Shown here piece by piece: positions 1 to 7,435 of a DNA stretch of 38,508 bases. Where the stretch lies: positions 1 through 38,508 of the forward strand of contig JAFWZS010000022.1 of assembly GCA_017522205.1 (NCBI GenBank), in the 5' to 3' direction. How positions within the stretch are numbered: position 1 is the stretch's first letter; each line of letters opens with the position of its first letter. The notes under the pieces were generated by a model that was not told where the DNA came from, did no database searches, and saw only the letters and a list, made by a program, of their open reading frames with translations. This stretch comes from Clostridia bacterium (GTDB lineage: Bacteria > Bacillota > Clostridia > Oscillospirales > Acutalibacteraceae). A program made the position numbers and the translations under genes.

Positions 1-165
1 AAAGCAGTATTCCTTCATTATGTCGGCAGCTGAAGAAGCCGCCTCGGCATCTATAAGAAGAACTTCAATTTCTTTAAGGCTCTGATTTTTAATTGAATCA
101 AGAGAATTTCTGAGATTACTTTGGTCGCCGCTTATTGCAACGATAACCGAAACTTTTACGTTCAA
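1..165 (-). CDS. Family 2 glycosyltransferase, N-terminal 55 residues (cut by window edge)
   Basis: Only the first 55 codons are present. The start is a TTG at 163-165, preceded by AAGGAGCT at 173-180 with good spacing; no ATG fits. The N-terminus (VKVSVIVAISG, then LRNSLDSIKNQSLKEIEVLLID) matches the beginning of GT-A fold family 2 glycosyltransferases, where a VSVIIP strand is followed by a C-terminally shifted 'LDSI.NQT..DIEIIVVDDGS' segment. Such enzymes transfer sugars from nucleotide donors, usually for envelope polysaccharides. The usual DDGS nucleotide-binding stretch reads DAEAAS here, so the second aspartate is lost. It begins 21 nt after the stop of the S41-like gene and is probably the last visible member of the ftsEX operon. 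The acceptor and the rest of the protein are unknown. Confidence 0.7.
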   Translation of the reverse strand, partial: MNVKVSVIVAISGDQSNLRNSLDSIKNQSLKEIEVLLIDAEAASSAADIMKEYCF

Positions 166-186
166 TTTTTTCAGCTCCTTTCAGAT

Positions 187-1362
187 TTATTCGGTAAGCA
201 CTGATACGGCATAGACAAACTGACTGTCTTCAGAAAGTCCCGTACCCTTGCTGTCGCTTTCATAGATATAATCGGGTGTTATGCCCTCATCCTCGTAGCT
301 TTTGCCCTTATAAGGCTGCACCTTACCAACGGTAAGAAGCACGGCGCTGCCGTTTGAAAGCTCAAAGACCTCCATAAGACTGACGTCCCCTGCGGTATTG
401 CCGTCGGAGAAAATTACAGCTTTTGAAAAATCCTTCATGGCGGCAGTGAAAAATTCTGCCGCTGCTTTCGTTTTAGTTGAGGCAAGAATTGCTATGGGAA
501 TGTTCACCTCACCGGGTGTGGTTGAGGCAGTTTTTATGATATTTCCGTCTTCGTCAGCAACCTTGAAGGTGTGATTATCACTGTCATTCATCGGAACAAA
601 CACATCAAGGCAGGAAAGCATATAATCATAGTTTGTGCTTTCGTTTTCACGAAGGTCAATAATAATCGCTTTCATTCCCGAGGAGACAAACTTTTCGGTC
701 TGCACCTTTACATCCTCGGCGGTTTTTGAGAAGAAATCTGCAATTTTAAGGTAGCCCACGTTTTCGTGGACTGCCCACTCTACAGAGGGCACCTCATAGC
801 CCTTTGCCACAGAGACCGTTTTTTCGGTTTTATCTCTTTTATAGATAATATTCACCGTTGAAAGACTTTCACCGTTTAATTTTTTTGAAAGAGTTTTAAA
901 ATTGCTTCTGTTAAGTTTTATGCCGTCAAAGCCTACTATGATGTCTCCTGCTTTAAGACCTGCTTTTTTTGCAGGCGAGTTACTGTATACCTTCGTAATT
1001 TTAAGAGTATTTTTCACTCTTTCGGTTTTTGCACCGATGCCCGACATATTGCCGTTTTTCTCTGAAAGATATTCCTTGTATTCTTCGGCAGTCATAAATT
1101 TGTCATCGGAAGTGCCCAGGGAGCTTATATAACCCTCACCGAGAGAAGCGAGAAGCTCTTCACGACCTCTTTTGCCGTAATAATTCTCATCGATAATATC
1201 CTGAAGTTCTTCGAGAAGAGCATATCTCTGTGACCTTTCAGGGAGATTTTTCAGTATTGAATTGTAGCTGAGCTTTACTGCATTCAGGGTAATTGATGCT
1301 GTGATTGCAACCGCAATTGCAATAAGCCCGATTACTGTACCGAGAGATATCTTCTTATTCAA
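187..1362 (-). CDS. S41 (CtpA/CtpB-like) PDZ protein, catalytic residues missing
   Basis: This 391-residue protein has an N-terminal membrane anchor or uncleaved signal (about residues 7-28), a PDZ domain (about 105-190; GIGA, then SPAKKAGLKAGDIIVGFDG) and an S41 peptidase core (about 195-360). CtpA/CtpB proteases cleave envelope proteins with a Ser-Lys dyad in the motifs [ST]ASASE and TFGKG. Here the first motif reads TKAAAE at 298-303, placing alanine 300 where the serine belongs. There is no lysine at all between residues 315 and 346, where the second motif should lie. The fold therefore looks retained without protease chemistry. It follows the second M23 gene by 38 nt. In Bacillus, ctpB also lies beside ftsEX, so the position is ancestral. 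A scaffold or substrate-binding role is an inference. Confidence 0.85.
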   Translation of the reverse strand: MNKKISLGTVIGLIAIAVAITASITLNAVKLSYNSILKNLPERSQRYALLEELQDIIDENYYGKRGREELLASLGEGYISSLGTSDDKFMTAEEYKEYLSEKNGNMSGIGAKTERVKNTLKITKVYSNSPAKKAGLKAGDIIVGFDGIKLNRSNFKTLSKKLNGESLSTVNIIYKRDKTEKTVSVAKGYEVPSVEWAVHENVGYLKIADFFSKTAEDVKVQTEKFVSSGMKAIIIDLRENESTNYDYMLSCLDVFVPMNDSDNHTFKVADEDGNIIKTASTTPGEVNIPIAILASTKTKAAAEFFTAAMKDFSKAVIFSDGNTAGDVSLMEVFELSNGSAVLLTVGKVQPYKGKSYEDEGITPDYIYESDSKGTGLSEDSQFVYAVSVLTE

Positions 1363-1400
1363 ACTGAATCACCTCTTTTGTTCCGTATAATGAATTAACT

Positions 1401-2777
1401 TCAGTTAGGGTTCTTTACAAAACGCATGGGGTCTTGCTTTTCGCCGTAATATCTGATTTCAAAGTGAAGGTGGGCACCTCTTGAATTACCCGTATTACCT
1501 ACTCTGCCTATCATCTGTCCCTTCTGAACCGTGTCACCAACGTTTACGTAGCGCACGGACATATGGGCATAAAGGCTTGAATAACCGCCTCCGTGGTCAA
1601 TAAGCACGTAGATTCCGTAACCTGTATCGCTGGTTACTGCAGAAATTACCGTACCGCCTCTTGTTGCATAAACGGGTGCGCCGTGAAGCTTTCCTGAGCC
1701 GCCTGCAATATCAATACCGCCATGGAAGGCATTACCTGATACACTTGCATCACGGTTGCCGTAGCCGCTGCTGATATAACACCAGGTTGAGCCCAGAGGC
1801 CACGCCCATGTGTCACCTGTATTGTAGCCATCACCTGCATTGGGTTTTGTTGTGGGGTTTGCATTCTGAGCAGGAAGGGTGGGCTTTGTTGTACCGCCGT
1901 TCTGGGAAGCGTAGTACTCACTGAGGAACTTGTTGATTTCATCGTCGGCCGCCTTTTTCTCAGCTTCAAGATTATTGATATAGCTCTGATAGGTCTTGCC
2001 TGATTTATCGAGAGAAGCAATCAGCTTTTCAACATCATCCTGCTGCTTTTGGAGATTATTCAGAACCTTATTCTGTTCAGCAAGCTTTTCTTCGTAGTCA
2101 CTCTGCTTTTCTTTTTTTGCCTTACGGCTTGTGGAAATTTCATCCTTTTTATCCTTCAGTTCTTTTTTATCTTTTTCAAGAACTTCTTTTGTTTCCTCAA
2201 GGGTTTCAGCCTTATCCTTGATTTCTGTGATAACCTTTTTCTCACTTTCAGAAATACGTTTCATCATTTCAAGTCGTGTGAGAAAGCTTGCAAGTGAATC
2301 AGCACCCATAAGAATCTTTAAAGGTGAATCAATTCCGTTCACATAATTTGAATAAAGCTTTTGAGAAAGGGCATCAGCTTTTGAGCTGAGTTCGGATTCA
2401 AGCTCAGTTATCTGCTTCTCTGCCTCTTTAATCTGCTTATTGGTCTGCTTGATTTCCTTACTGAGCTGATTAATCTCTGCCGTATAGTTTGTGATTTCGG
2501 TTTCAACAGTATTCATCTGTGTCTGAATATTGTTTACCTTTGTTTTAAGTGCCTTAATCTGAGCATTAAGGGTGTTGAGATATTCCTGCTGAGCTTTTTT
2601 GTTGTTCTTGATTTCGTTAAGCTTTTTCTGGTTTGCCTTGATTTCAGCGTCAAGCTTGTCGCTTTTGTCTTCAAGCTCCTGCTGAGTGGCGGCATTAACA
2701 ATGTTATTTTCTGCAGTATAGACAAATGCAGTTAATAAGAGACATAAACAGCATAAAAGTGCCGTAAATCTTTTCAT
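1401..2777 (-). CDS. Secreted coiled-coil M23 peptidoglycan hydrolase (EnvC-like), copy 2
   Basis: The 458-residue protein starts with a signal peptide (about 1-29), followed by a long charged coiled coil (about 32-300), a Thr/Pro/Asn linker (about 297-325) and an M23/LytM peptidase domain (about 330-455). The zinc ligands of active M23 enzymes are all visible: HGGID gives H352 and D356, and HLH gives H436 and H438. E. coli EnvC has lost these and only activates amidases, so this protein probably cuts peptide crosslinks itself. The layout matches FtsEX-controlled hydrolases, in which the coiled coil contacts the FtsX outer domain. It is a paralogue of the next gene upstream, sharing a nearly identical ILMGADSLASF segment in the coiled coil. 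The RBS AGGAGG lies just before the ATG. Confidence 0.9.
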   Translation of the reverse strand: MKRFTALLCCLCLLLTAFVYTAENNIVNAATQQELEDKSDKLDAEIKANQKKLNEIKNNKKAQQEYLNTLNAQIKALKTKVNNIQTQMNTVETEITNYTAEINQLSKEIKQTNKQIKEAEKQITELESELSSKADALSQKLYSNYVNGIDSPLKILMGADSLASFLTRLEMMKRISESEKKVITEIKDKAETLEETKEVLEKDKKELKDKKDEISTSRKAKKEKQSDYEEKLAEQNKVLNNLQKQQDDVEKLIASLDKSGKTYQSYINNLEAEKKAADDEINKFLSEYYASQNGGTTKPTLPAQNANPTTKPNAGDGYNTGDTWAWPLGSTWCYISSGYGNRDASVSGNAFHGGIDIAGGSGKLHGAPVYATRGGTVISAVTSDTGYGIYVLIDHGGGYSSLYAHMSVRYVNVGDTVQKGQMIGRVGNTGNSRGAHLHFEIRYYGEKQDPMRFVKNPN

Positions 2778-2825
2778 TGCGTACCTCCTGAAAAATAAGT
2801 AATCATTGCCTTTTTATAGCGGAGC

Positions 2826-2850
2826 AGAGGGATAGATAAACTACCCCTCT
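2826..2850 (-). other. Stem-loop between the two M23 genes
   Basis: On the minus strand a 10-bp stem (AGAGGGGTAG with CTATCCCTCT, one G-U pair) closes a 5-nt loop. It sits directly after the stop of the upstream M23 gene and about 50 nt before the next start. No T-run follows, so it is not a standard terminator; it may be an mRNA processing or stability element that tunes expression of the two paralogues. Confidence 0.5.
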
Positions 2851-2863
2851 TCTGATTTTTGTA

Positions 2864-4177
2864 TTATGGTTTTTTCACGTAATTCATCGGGTTTTTCTTT
2901 TCGCCGTAAACTCTGATTTCAAAGTGAAGGTGCGGCCCTGTTGAGTTACCGGTCGAGCCTACTCTGCCTATCATCTGTCCTTTTTTAACGGTGTCACCCG
3001 TATTTACATAACGTGCTGACATATGAGCATAGAGGCTTGAATAGCCGTTGCCGTGGTCAATGAGCACATAAATTCCGTAGCCCGAGTTGCTTGTTACCGC
3101 AGTGATAACCTTGCCGGCTTTTGTTGCATAGACAGGCTTGCCGTGGATTCCTCCGCCGGCTATATCAGTACCGCCGTGGAAGCCCCAGCCGGAAACACTC
3201 GGGTCTCTGTAGCCGTAGTGGCTGCTGATGTAGCAGGATGCGCTACCGAGAGGCCACGCCCAGCTTGAGCTTGTGTCATAAGAGCCGCTTGCACTGCCGC
3301 CTGATGACTGATTGTTCTGATAGTACTCTTTAAGAATACGGTCAATTTCAGCATCGGCTGCCTTTTTCTCAGCCTGCAGCTTTTTAATGTAGTTTTCATA
3401 AACTGCACTTGACTTGTCAAGCTCTTTAACGTAAGTGTCAATTTCACCGTACTGGCTTTCCAGTTGAGAAACAGTACTGTTATATTCCTTCTGCTTTTTC
3501 TTGAGTGAGGCTCTTTGGGTAACAAGCTCTTGCTTACTTTCCTGACGCTCAGCCTTCTTTTTATCGAGAGCTTCCTTGTCAGAAACAAGCTGCTTTCTCG
3601 TTTTCTTGAGGCTCACAACCGTATCTCTGAAGTCCTCAATATCCTTCTTATCATTTTCAGATGTGCGCTTCATCATTTCAAGTCTTGTCATAAAGCTTGC
3701 AAGTGAATCAGCACCCATAAGAATCTGAAGGGTTGATTCGCTTCCCTTCATATAGGAAGCACGGAGCTTTTCAGCCATACGCTCACTTGTGTTATCTATG
3801 GTTTCTTCCATAGTAACAATATCTTCTTCAGCCTTTTTAATCTGCTTTTTGGTCTGCTTAATCTCTTTTGTAAGTGAATCTATCTGTTTGTCAAGCTTCG
3901 AAATGCTCTTGTCGAGAGTATTCACCTGTACCTGCAGACTTGTTGCTTTTTCCTCAACGGTATCAATCTGCTTTTCAAGAGTTTCAAGGTATTCCTTCTG
4001 GCTTTCCTTTTTATCCTTGAGCGCGTTCAGCTTATTTTTATTGGCTGCAATTTCACCGTCAAGCTTTTCTATCTTCTGCTCCAGTTCCTCTTTTGTTGCC
4101 GCATAAACTTCTGTTCCGACAACCGTGAAAATCATAAGAAGAGCAAGAAGTAAAGATATTATTCTTTTAGTATTCAT
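2864..4177 (-). CDS. Secreted coiled-coil M23 peptidoglycan hydrolase (EnvC-like), copy 1
   Basis: The 437-residue protein has a signal peptide (about 1-26, ending near EVYAA), a coiled coil (about 28-285), a short Gly/Ser linker (QSSGGSASG) and an M23 domain (about 305-435). The zinc ligands are intact: H334 and D338 in HGGTD, H416 and H418 in HLH. Its family function is cleavage of peptidoglycan stem peptides at the division site or side wall. It starts 18 nt after the ftsX stop, so it is very likely cotranscribed with ftsEX, whose ATPase cycle gates this type of hydrolase. It differs from its downstream paralogue mainly in linker length and in coiled-coil detail. Confidence 0.9.
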   Translation of the reverse strand: MNTKRIISLLLALLMIFTVVGTEVYAATKEELEQKIEKLDGEIAANKNKLNALKDKKESQKEYLETLEKQIDTVEEKATSLQVQVNTLDKSISKLDKQIDSLTKEIKQTKKQIKKAEEDIVTMEETIDNTSERMAEKLRASYMKGSESTLQILMGADSLASFMTRLEMMKRTSENDKKDIEDFRDTVVSLKKTRKQLVSDKEALDKKKAERQESKQELVTQRASLKKKQKEYNSTVSQLESQYGEIDTYVKELDKSSAVYENYIKKLQAEKKAADAEIDRILKEYYQNNQSSGGSASGSYDTSSSWAWPLGSASCYISSHYGYRDPSVSGWGFHGGTDIAGGGIHGKPVYATKAGKVITAVTSNSGYGIYVLIDHGNGYSSLYAHMSARYVNTGDTVKKGQMIGRVGSTGNSTGPHLHFEIRVYGEKKNPMNYVKKP

Positions 4178-4195
4178 ATAACCTCCGTAAAGATG

Positions 4196-5140
4196 TTAAA
4201 TGTCCTGAGCTTCGCTGCCTTCCTTTTTAAGGTATTTTCTGATTGAGAACACGCTGCCCATTGAACTGATGATTACACCTGCGAAAATATAGGTGAAAAT
4301 GAGAAGGGGCAGATGGTCTGTGATTGAAATTGCTTCAGAGCCGAAAAGAGAAAGAAGTGAGCTCAGGGACTCACCCTCAAACTCCTGGAAAACGATAGTG
4401 AGTATGAGAGAAATCACACCTGAAATGAAGCCGATGATTACACCTTCAATCATAAAGGGCCAACAAATAAAGAGGTTCGTTGCACCAACGGATTTCATAA
4501 CCTGAATGTCGATTTTTCTTGACACCATAGTAATTCTGATGGTGTTTGAAATAATGAACATTGAGACGAAAGCAAGAACGATAACCATAATTACACATAT
4601 TGCCGTTACGGAATTCTGTATGGTTGAAATCTGATTGACAAGCTCCTGACTTTCTCTTACTGCGTCAACATTTTCCACAGCCTTTATCTGTTCGAGTGTT
4701 ATACGGAAATCCTCAAGATTGCTTACAGAAATTCTGTAGGAATGAGGAAGCGGATTATCAATAATATCGTTGAAAAGATCCTGCTCAACGCCGAATTCCT
4801 TTAGCTGCTCCTCGTAGCCCTGCTCCTTTGAAACGAACTCAACATTTTCAACATTGGGAATTGCAAGAAGGTCTGTGCCTACCTTTGCAGTAGTTGCATC
4901 GTCAGCATCAAGCTTTACGAAGGCAACAACAACGTTCTGCTTTTCAACGTCCTTAACGAGATTCTGAATGTTGAGAAGAATTACAACGGAAATGCCGATA
5001 AGAAGAAGACAAGCGGTAAGAACGCTGATTGATGAAAAGGACATGCTGCGGTTTGCAATAAGGTTATGTGCACCCATTTTTGTAAGATAGTTGGGATTAA
5101 GACCGCCGGAGGAACGCTTATTATTCTTTTTCTTAGCCAT
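4196..5140 (-). CDS. ftsX: Cell division ABC-type permease FtsX
   Basis: FtsX is the membrane half of the FtsEX complex, which transmits cytoplasmic ATP hydrolysis to hydrolases outside the cell. Starting at the ATG at 5140 the protein has 314 residues, close to the usual 300. This start has AAAGGAGG eight bases upstream and overlaps the ftsE stop by 8 nt; a longer in-frame extension upstream lies inside ftsE and is not credible. After a basic cytoplasmic N-terminus comes one membrane segment (VLTACLLLIGISVVILL), an extracellular domain of about 120 residues carrying the VVAFVKLDADD region, then three C-terminal membrane segments typical of the FtsX/MacB permease fold. The outer domain is the expected docking site for the M23 coiled coils encoded next. 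Confidence 0.95.
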   Translation of the reverse strand: MAKKKNNKRSSGGLNPNYLTKMGAHNLIANRSMSFSSISVLTACLLLIGISVVILLNIQNLVKDVEKQNVVVAFVKLDADDATTAKVGTDLLAIPNVENVEFVSKEQGYEEQLKEFGVEQDLFNDIIDNPLPHSYRISVSNLEDFRITLEQIKAVENVDAVRESQELVNQISTIQNSVTAICVIMVIVLAFVSMFIISNTIRITMVSRKIDIQVMKSVGATNLFICWPFMIEGVIIGFISGVISLILTIVFQEFEGESLSSLLSLFGSEAISITDHLPLLIFTYIFAGVIISSMGSVFSIRKYLKKEGSEAQDI

Positions 5141-5873
5141 TTTCACTTTCCTCCTTTGTTTCAGTTTCGGCTGAGGCAAAGGAAACGTCTTCGTTTCTGT
5201 TTGCTCTTGCGGGAATATCGGAAACAATTTTTCCCTCTTCAATAGTTACGATTCTGTGGTCAAACTGATGAACAAGCTCAAGGTCGTGAGTTACAACAAC
5301 AACCGTTGCACCCAGTGCATTAATCTTGTCAAAAAGACTCATAATATCGTTTGAAAGCACAGGGTCAAGGTTACCTGTGGGCTCGTCAGCGATAATAATG
5401 CTGGGATTATTAACGAGAGCACGGGCAATTGCAACACGCTGTCTTTCACCCTGTGAAAGCTGATTCGGGAAGCAATCTGACTTTGAAGCAAGGTCAACCA
5501 GCTTCAGTACGTAGCGCACTCTTTTCGTAATTTTCTTTTCACCGAGACCGATAACACGAAGAGCGAAAGCCACGTTGTCATAAACGGTCATTTTAGGAAT
5601 AAGACGGAAGTCCTGGAAAACAATTCCGAGTCTTCTGCGAAGATAAGGAAGCTCACGGCGCTTGATTGTGGTAAGGCTGTAGGGACCTACCTTAACTATA
5701 CCTGAGTCAACCTTTTCCTGTCCCATAATAACGTTGAGGAATGAGCTCTTACCTGCACCTGATGCACCAACGATAAAAACAAACTCACCGTCATCAATTC
5801 TTACATTGACATCATCGAGAGCAATTGCCCCGTTAGTCTTGTACTTCATTGAAACATTTTTAAACTCTATCAT
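5133..5873 (-). CDS. ftsE: Cell division ATP-binding protein FtsE
   Basis: FtsE is the cytoplasmic ATPase of FtsEX. All ABC signatures are present in the 246 residues: Walker A GASGAGKS (36-43), Q-loop FQDFRL, signature LSQGE (139-143), Walker B IIIADE with D163 and E164, and the switch histidine in VVVTHD. The C-terminal tail of about 25 residues is Glu-rich. It overlaps ftsX and follows the CdaR-like gene by 69 nt. FtsE works with FtsX and, by context, drives the two secreted M23 hydrolases of this operon. Confidence 0.96.
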   Translation of the reverse strand: MIEFKNVSMKYKTNGAIALDDVNVRIDDGEFVFIVGASGAGKSSFLNVIMGQEKVDSGIVKVGPYSLTTIKRRELPYLRRRLGIVFQDFRLIPKMTVYDNVAFALRVIGLGEKKITKRVRYVLKLVDLASKSDCFPNQLSQGERQRVAIARALVNNPSIIIADEPTGNLDPVLSNDIMSLFDKINALGATVVVVTHDLELVHQFDHRIVTIEEGKIVSDIPARANRNEDVSFASAETETKEESENG

Positions 5874-5897
5874 ACTTTACATTTCTCCAAAAGTTTT

Positions 5898-5921
5898 CGC
5901 AGAGTATAGATATACACTGCG
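5898..5921. other. Near-perfect 24-nt palindrome in the cdaR-ftsE gap
   Basis: CGCAGAGTATA at 5898-5908 and TATACACTGCG at 5911-5921 form an inverted repeat with 10 of 11 positions paired around a 2-nt centre. It fills the middle of the 69-nt gap before ftsE. The dyad would suit either a dimeric regulator or an RNA hairpin; no T-run follows, so it is not an obvious terminator. Confidence 0.45.
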
Positions 5922-5942
5922 AATTGAGGTTTATTGTCTGAA

Positions 5943-7028
5943 TTAATATCTGATGGGCTTTGCATCAAGATATTTCTTAACCATAAGAGCAACTTTGAAC
6001 TCGATTGCATCGTCAAATTCTCTCAGGTCAAGACCTGTCAGTTTTTTGATTTTTTCAAGTCTGTAAACAAGGGTGTTTCTGTGGATGAAAAGCTTTCTTG
6101 AGGTTTCGGAAACGTTCAGATTGTTCTCAAAGAACTTCTGAATTGTGAAAAGTGTTTCGTGGTCGAGACCTACAATTGAGCCCTTTTTGAAGATTTCCTT
6201 AAGGAACATTTCGCAAAGTGTTGTGGGAAGCTGATAAATAAGTCTTGCGATACCTAAATTTTCATAGGTAGCAATAGCTTTTTCAGTGTCGAACACCTTG
6301 CTTACCTCAAGAGCAATCTGTGATTCCTTGAAGGAACGGGGAAGATCCTTGATACCGTTTACAATTGTACCGATACCGATAATGCAGTTGATGTAAAATT
6401 CAGTATGAAGAGAGTCAACTATACTTCTGGCAAGCTTTTCAAGGTCTTTGATTTCGTTGCCGCCACGAAGCTCTTTTACGAGTGCGATGTCGGTTTCATT
6501 GATGTTGATAACGAAATCCTTGTTCTTATCCGGGAAGAGGCTCTGGATTGATTCACTTACTGAACCCTCTGTTCTTTCAGCAGTTCTTATAAGAAGAACA
6601 CATCTGGGAACGTCATTGTTGAAACCCAGCTCTCTCGTTTTAAGATAAATGTCACCCTGAAGGATATTGTCAAGAATTACATTCTTAATGAAGTTGCTTC
6701 TGTCGAATTTTACGTCATAGTACTGCTTGATTCCGCCCAGAGAAACTGAAATAAGTCTCGCATAGTTAGCGGCGTTTTCATCGTTACCGTCAACGAAAAC
6801 AGCACTGTCCGGATGATTCTGTGCGCCGATTGCAAGGAAGGTTTTTCCCGCAATTACTTTTACACCGTCAGAAGAAAGAACCTCTCTCATATCAACAAAA
6901 TCTGATTCGCCGATTTTACCGAGGTCGCTGCAGCAGATTACAACACCGCTGCCGTCAACAACACCTATAGTGCGGTCGATTGCATCCTTCATCTGGTGTA
7001 CTATTCCCTGAAATAATCTGTTAGACAT
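5943..7028 (-). CDS. CdaR/PucR-family transcriptional regulator
   Basis: The chosen ATG at 7028 follows GGGGAGG at good spacing and gives 361 residues; an in-frame start 12 codons earlier lacks an RBS. The N-terminal 130 residues resemble a sugar-diacid-recognition domain (MSNRLFQGIVHQ, IGVVDGSGVV). A degenerate central region of the CdaR GGDEF-like type follows (about 140-270). The C-terminal helix-turn-helix typical of PucR/CdaR proteins (NVSETSRKLFIHRNTLVYRL, then EKIKKLTGLD) ends the protein. CdaR controls glycerate and sugar-diacid use in E. coli, but many Firmicute homologues have unknown ligands. Its place directly upstream of ftsEX suggests local control of envelope genes or itself, which is inference. 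Confidence 0.85.
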   Translation of the reverse strand: MSNRLFQGIVHQMKDAIDRTIGVVDGSGVVICCSDLGKIGESDFVDMREVLSSDGVKVIAGKTFLAIGAQNHPDSAVFVDGNDENAANYARLISVSLGGIKQYYDVKFDRSNFIKNVILDNILQGDIYLKTRELGFNNDVPRCVLLIRTAERTEGSVSESIQSLFPDKNKDFVININETDIALVKELRGGNEIKDLEKLARSIVDSLHTEFYINCIIGIGTIVNGIKDLPRSFKESQIALEVSKVFDTEKAIATYENLGIARLIYQLPTTLCEMFLKEIFKKGSIVGLDHETLFTIQKFFENNLNVSETSRKLFIHRNTLVYRLEKIKKLTGLDLREFDDAIEFKVALMVKKYLDAKPIRY

Positions 7029-7093
7029 TTTAAATGTCCTCCCCAATCCATAATTTTTGCACATTGGATATTTTGACTATCGTCACTTTAACC

Positions 7094-7122
7094 ATTGTAC
7101 ACAATTTTTCGGTATTTTGCAA
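7094..7122 (-). promoter_or_regulatory. Promoter of the cdaR-ftsEX operon
   Basis: On the minus strand, TTGCAA (7117-7122) and TACAAT (7094-7099) are separated by exactly 17 bp, a near-consensus vegetative promoter ending 65 bp before the cdaR start. The remainder of the 7029-7435 divergent gap is A/T-rich with long A and T runs and shows no gene. Confidence 0.75.
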
Positions 7123-7361
7123 TATAAAAGCTCAATTTTTTTAGGTATTTTTTCAAAAAACTTTTTAAGATTGTTAATTTTTTGTTATCTTTGGCATTAT
7201 TAACTCTTTAAATAAAGCTTTTTTAGTCATTTTTTACATTGTGAAAAATCACCATAAAAAAAGAAAAACCACCGAAAAAAAGGAAGATAATCAAGGAAAA
7301 AATTTTTTGATGTGCAGAATGACGAAAGAAAAATCATGAAAACAACTTATCTTTCTTTCTG

Positions 7362-7391
7362 TTGCATATTAACACTATATTATGATATAAT
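7362..7391 (+). promoter_or_regulatory. Promoter of the yfmF-yfmH-MFS-topB run
   Basis: TTGCAT (7362-7367), an 18-bp spacer and TATAAT (7386-7391) sit 44 bp before the yfmF start, which itself has a GGAGGTG ribosome-binding site. Confidence 0.7.
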
Positions 7392-7435
7392 TATGAAGCA
7401 TAGTTTAAAATTCGATTATCACACGGAGGTGTATT

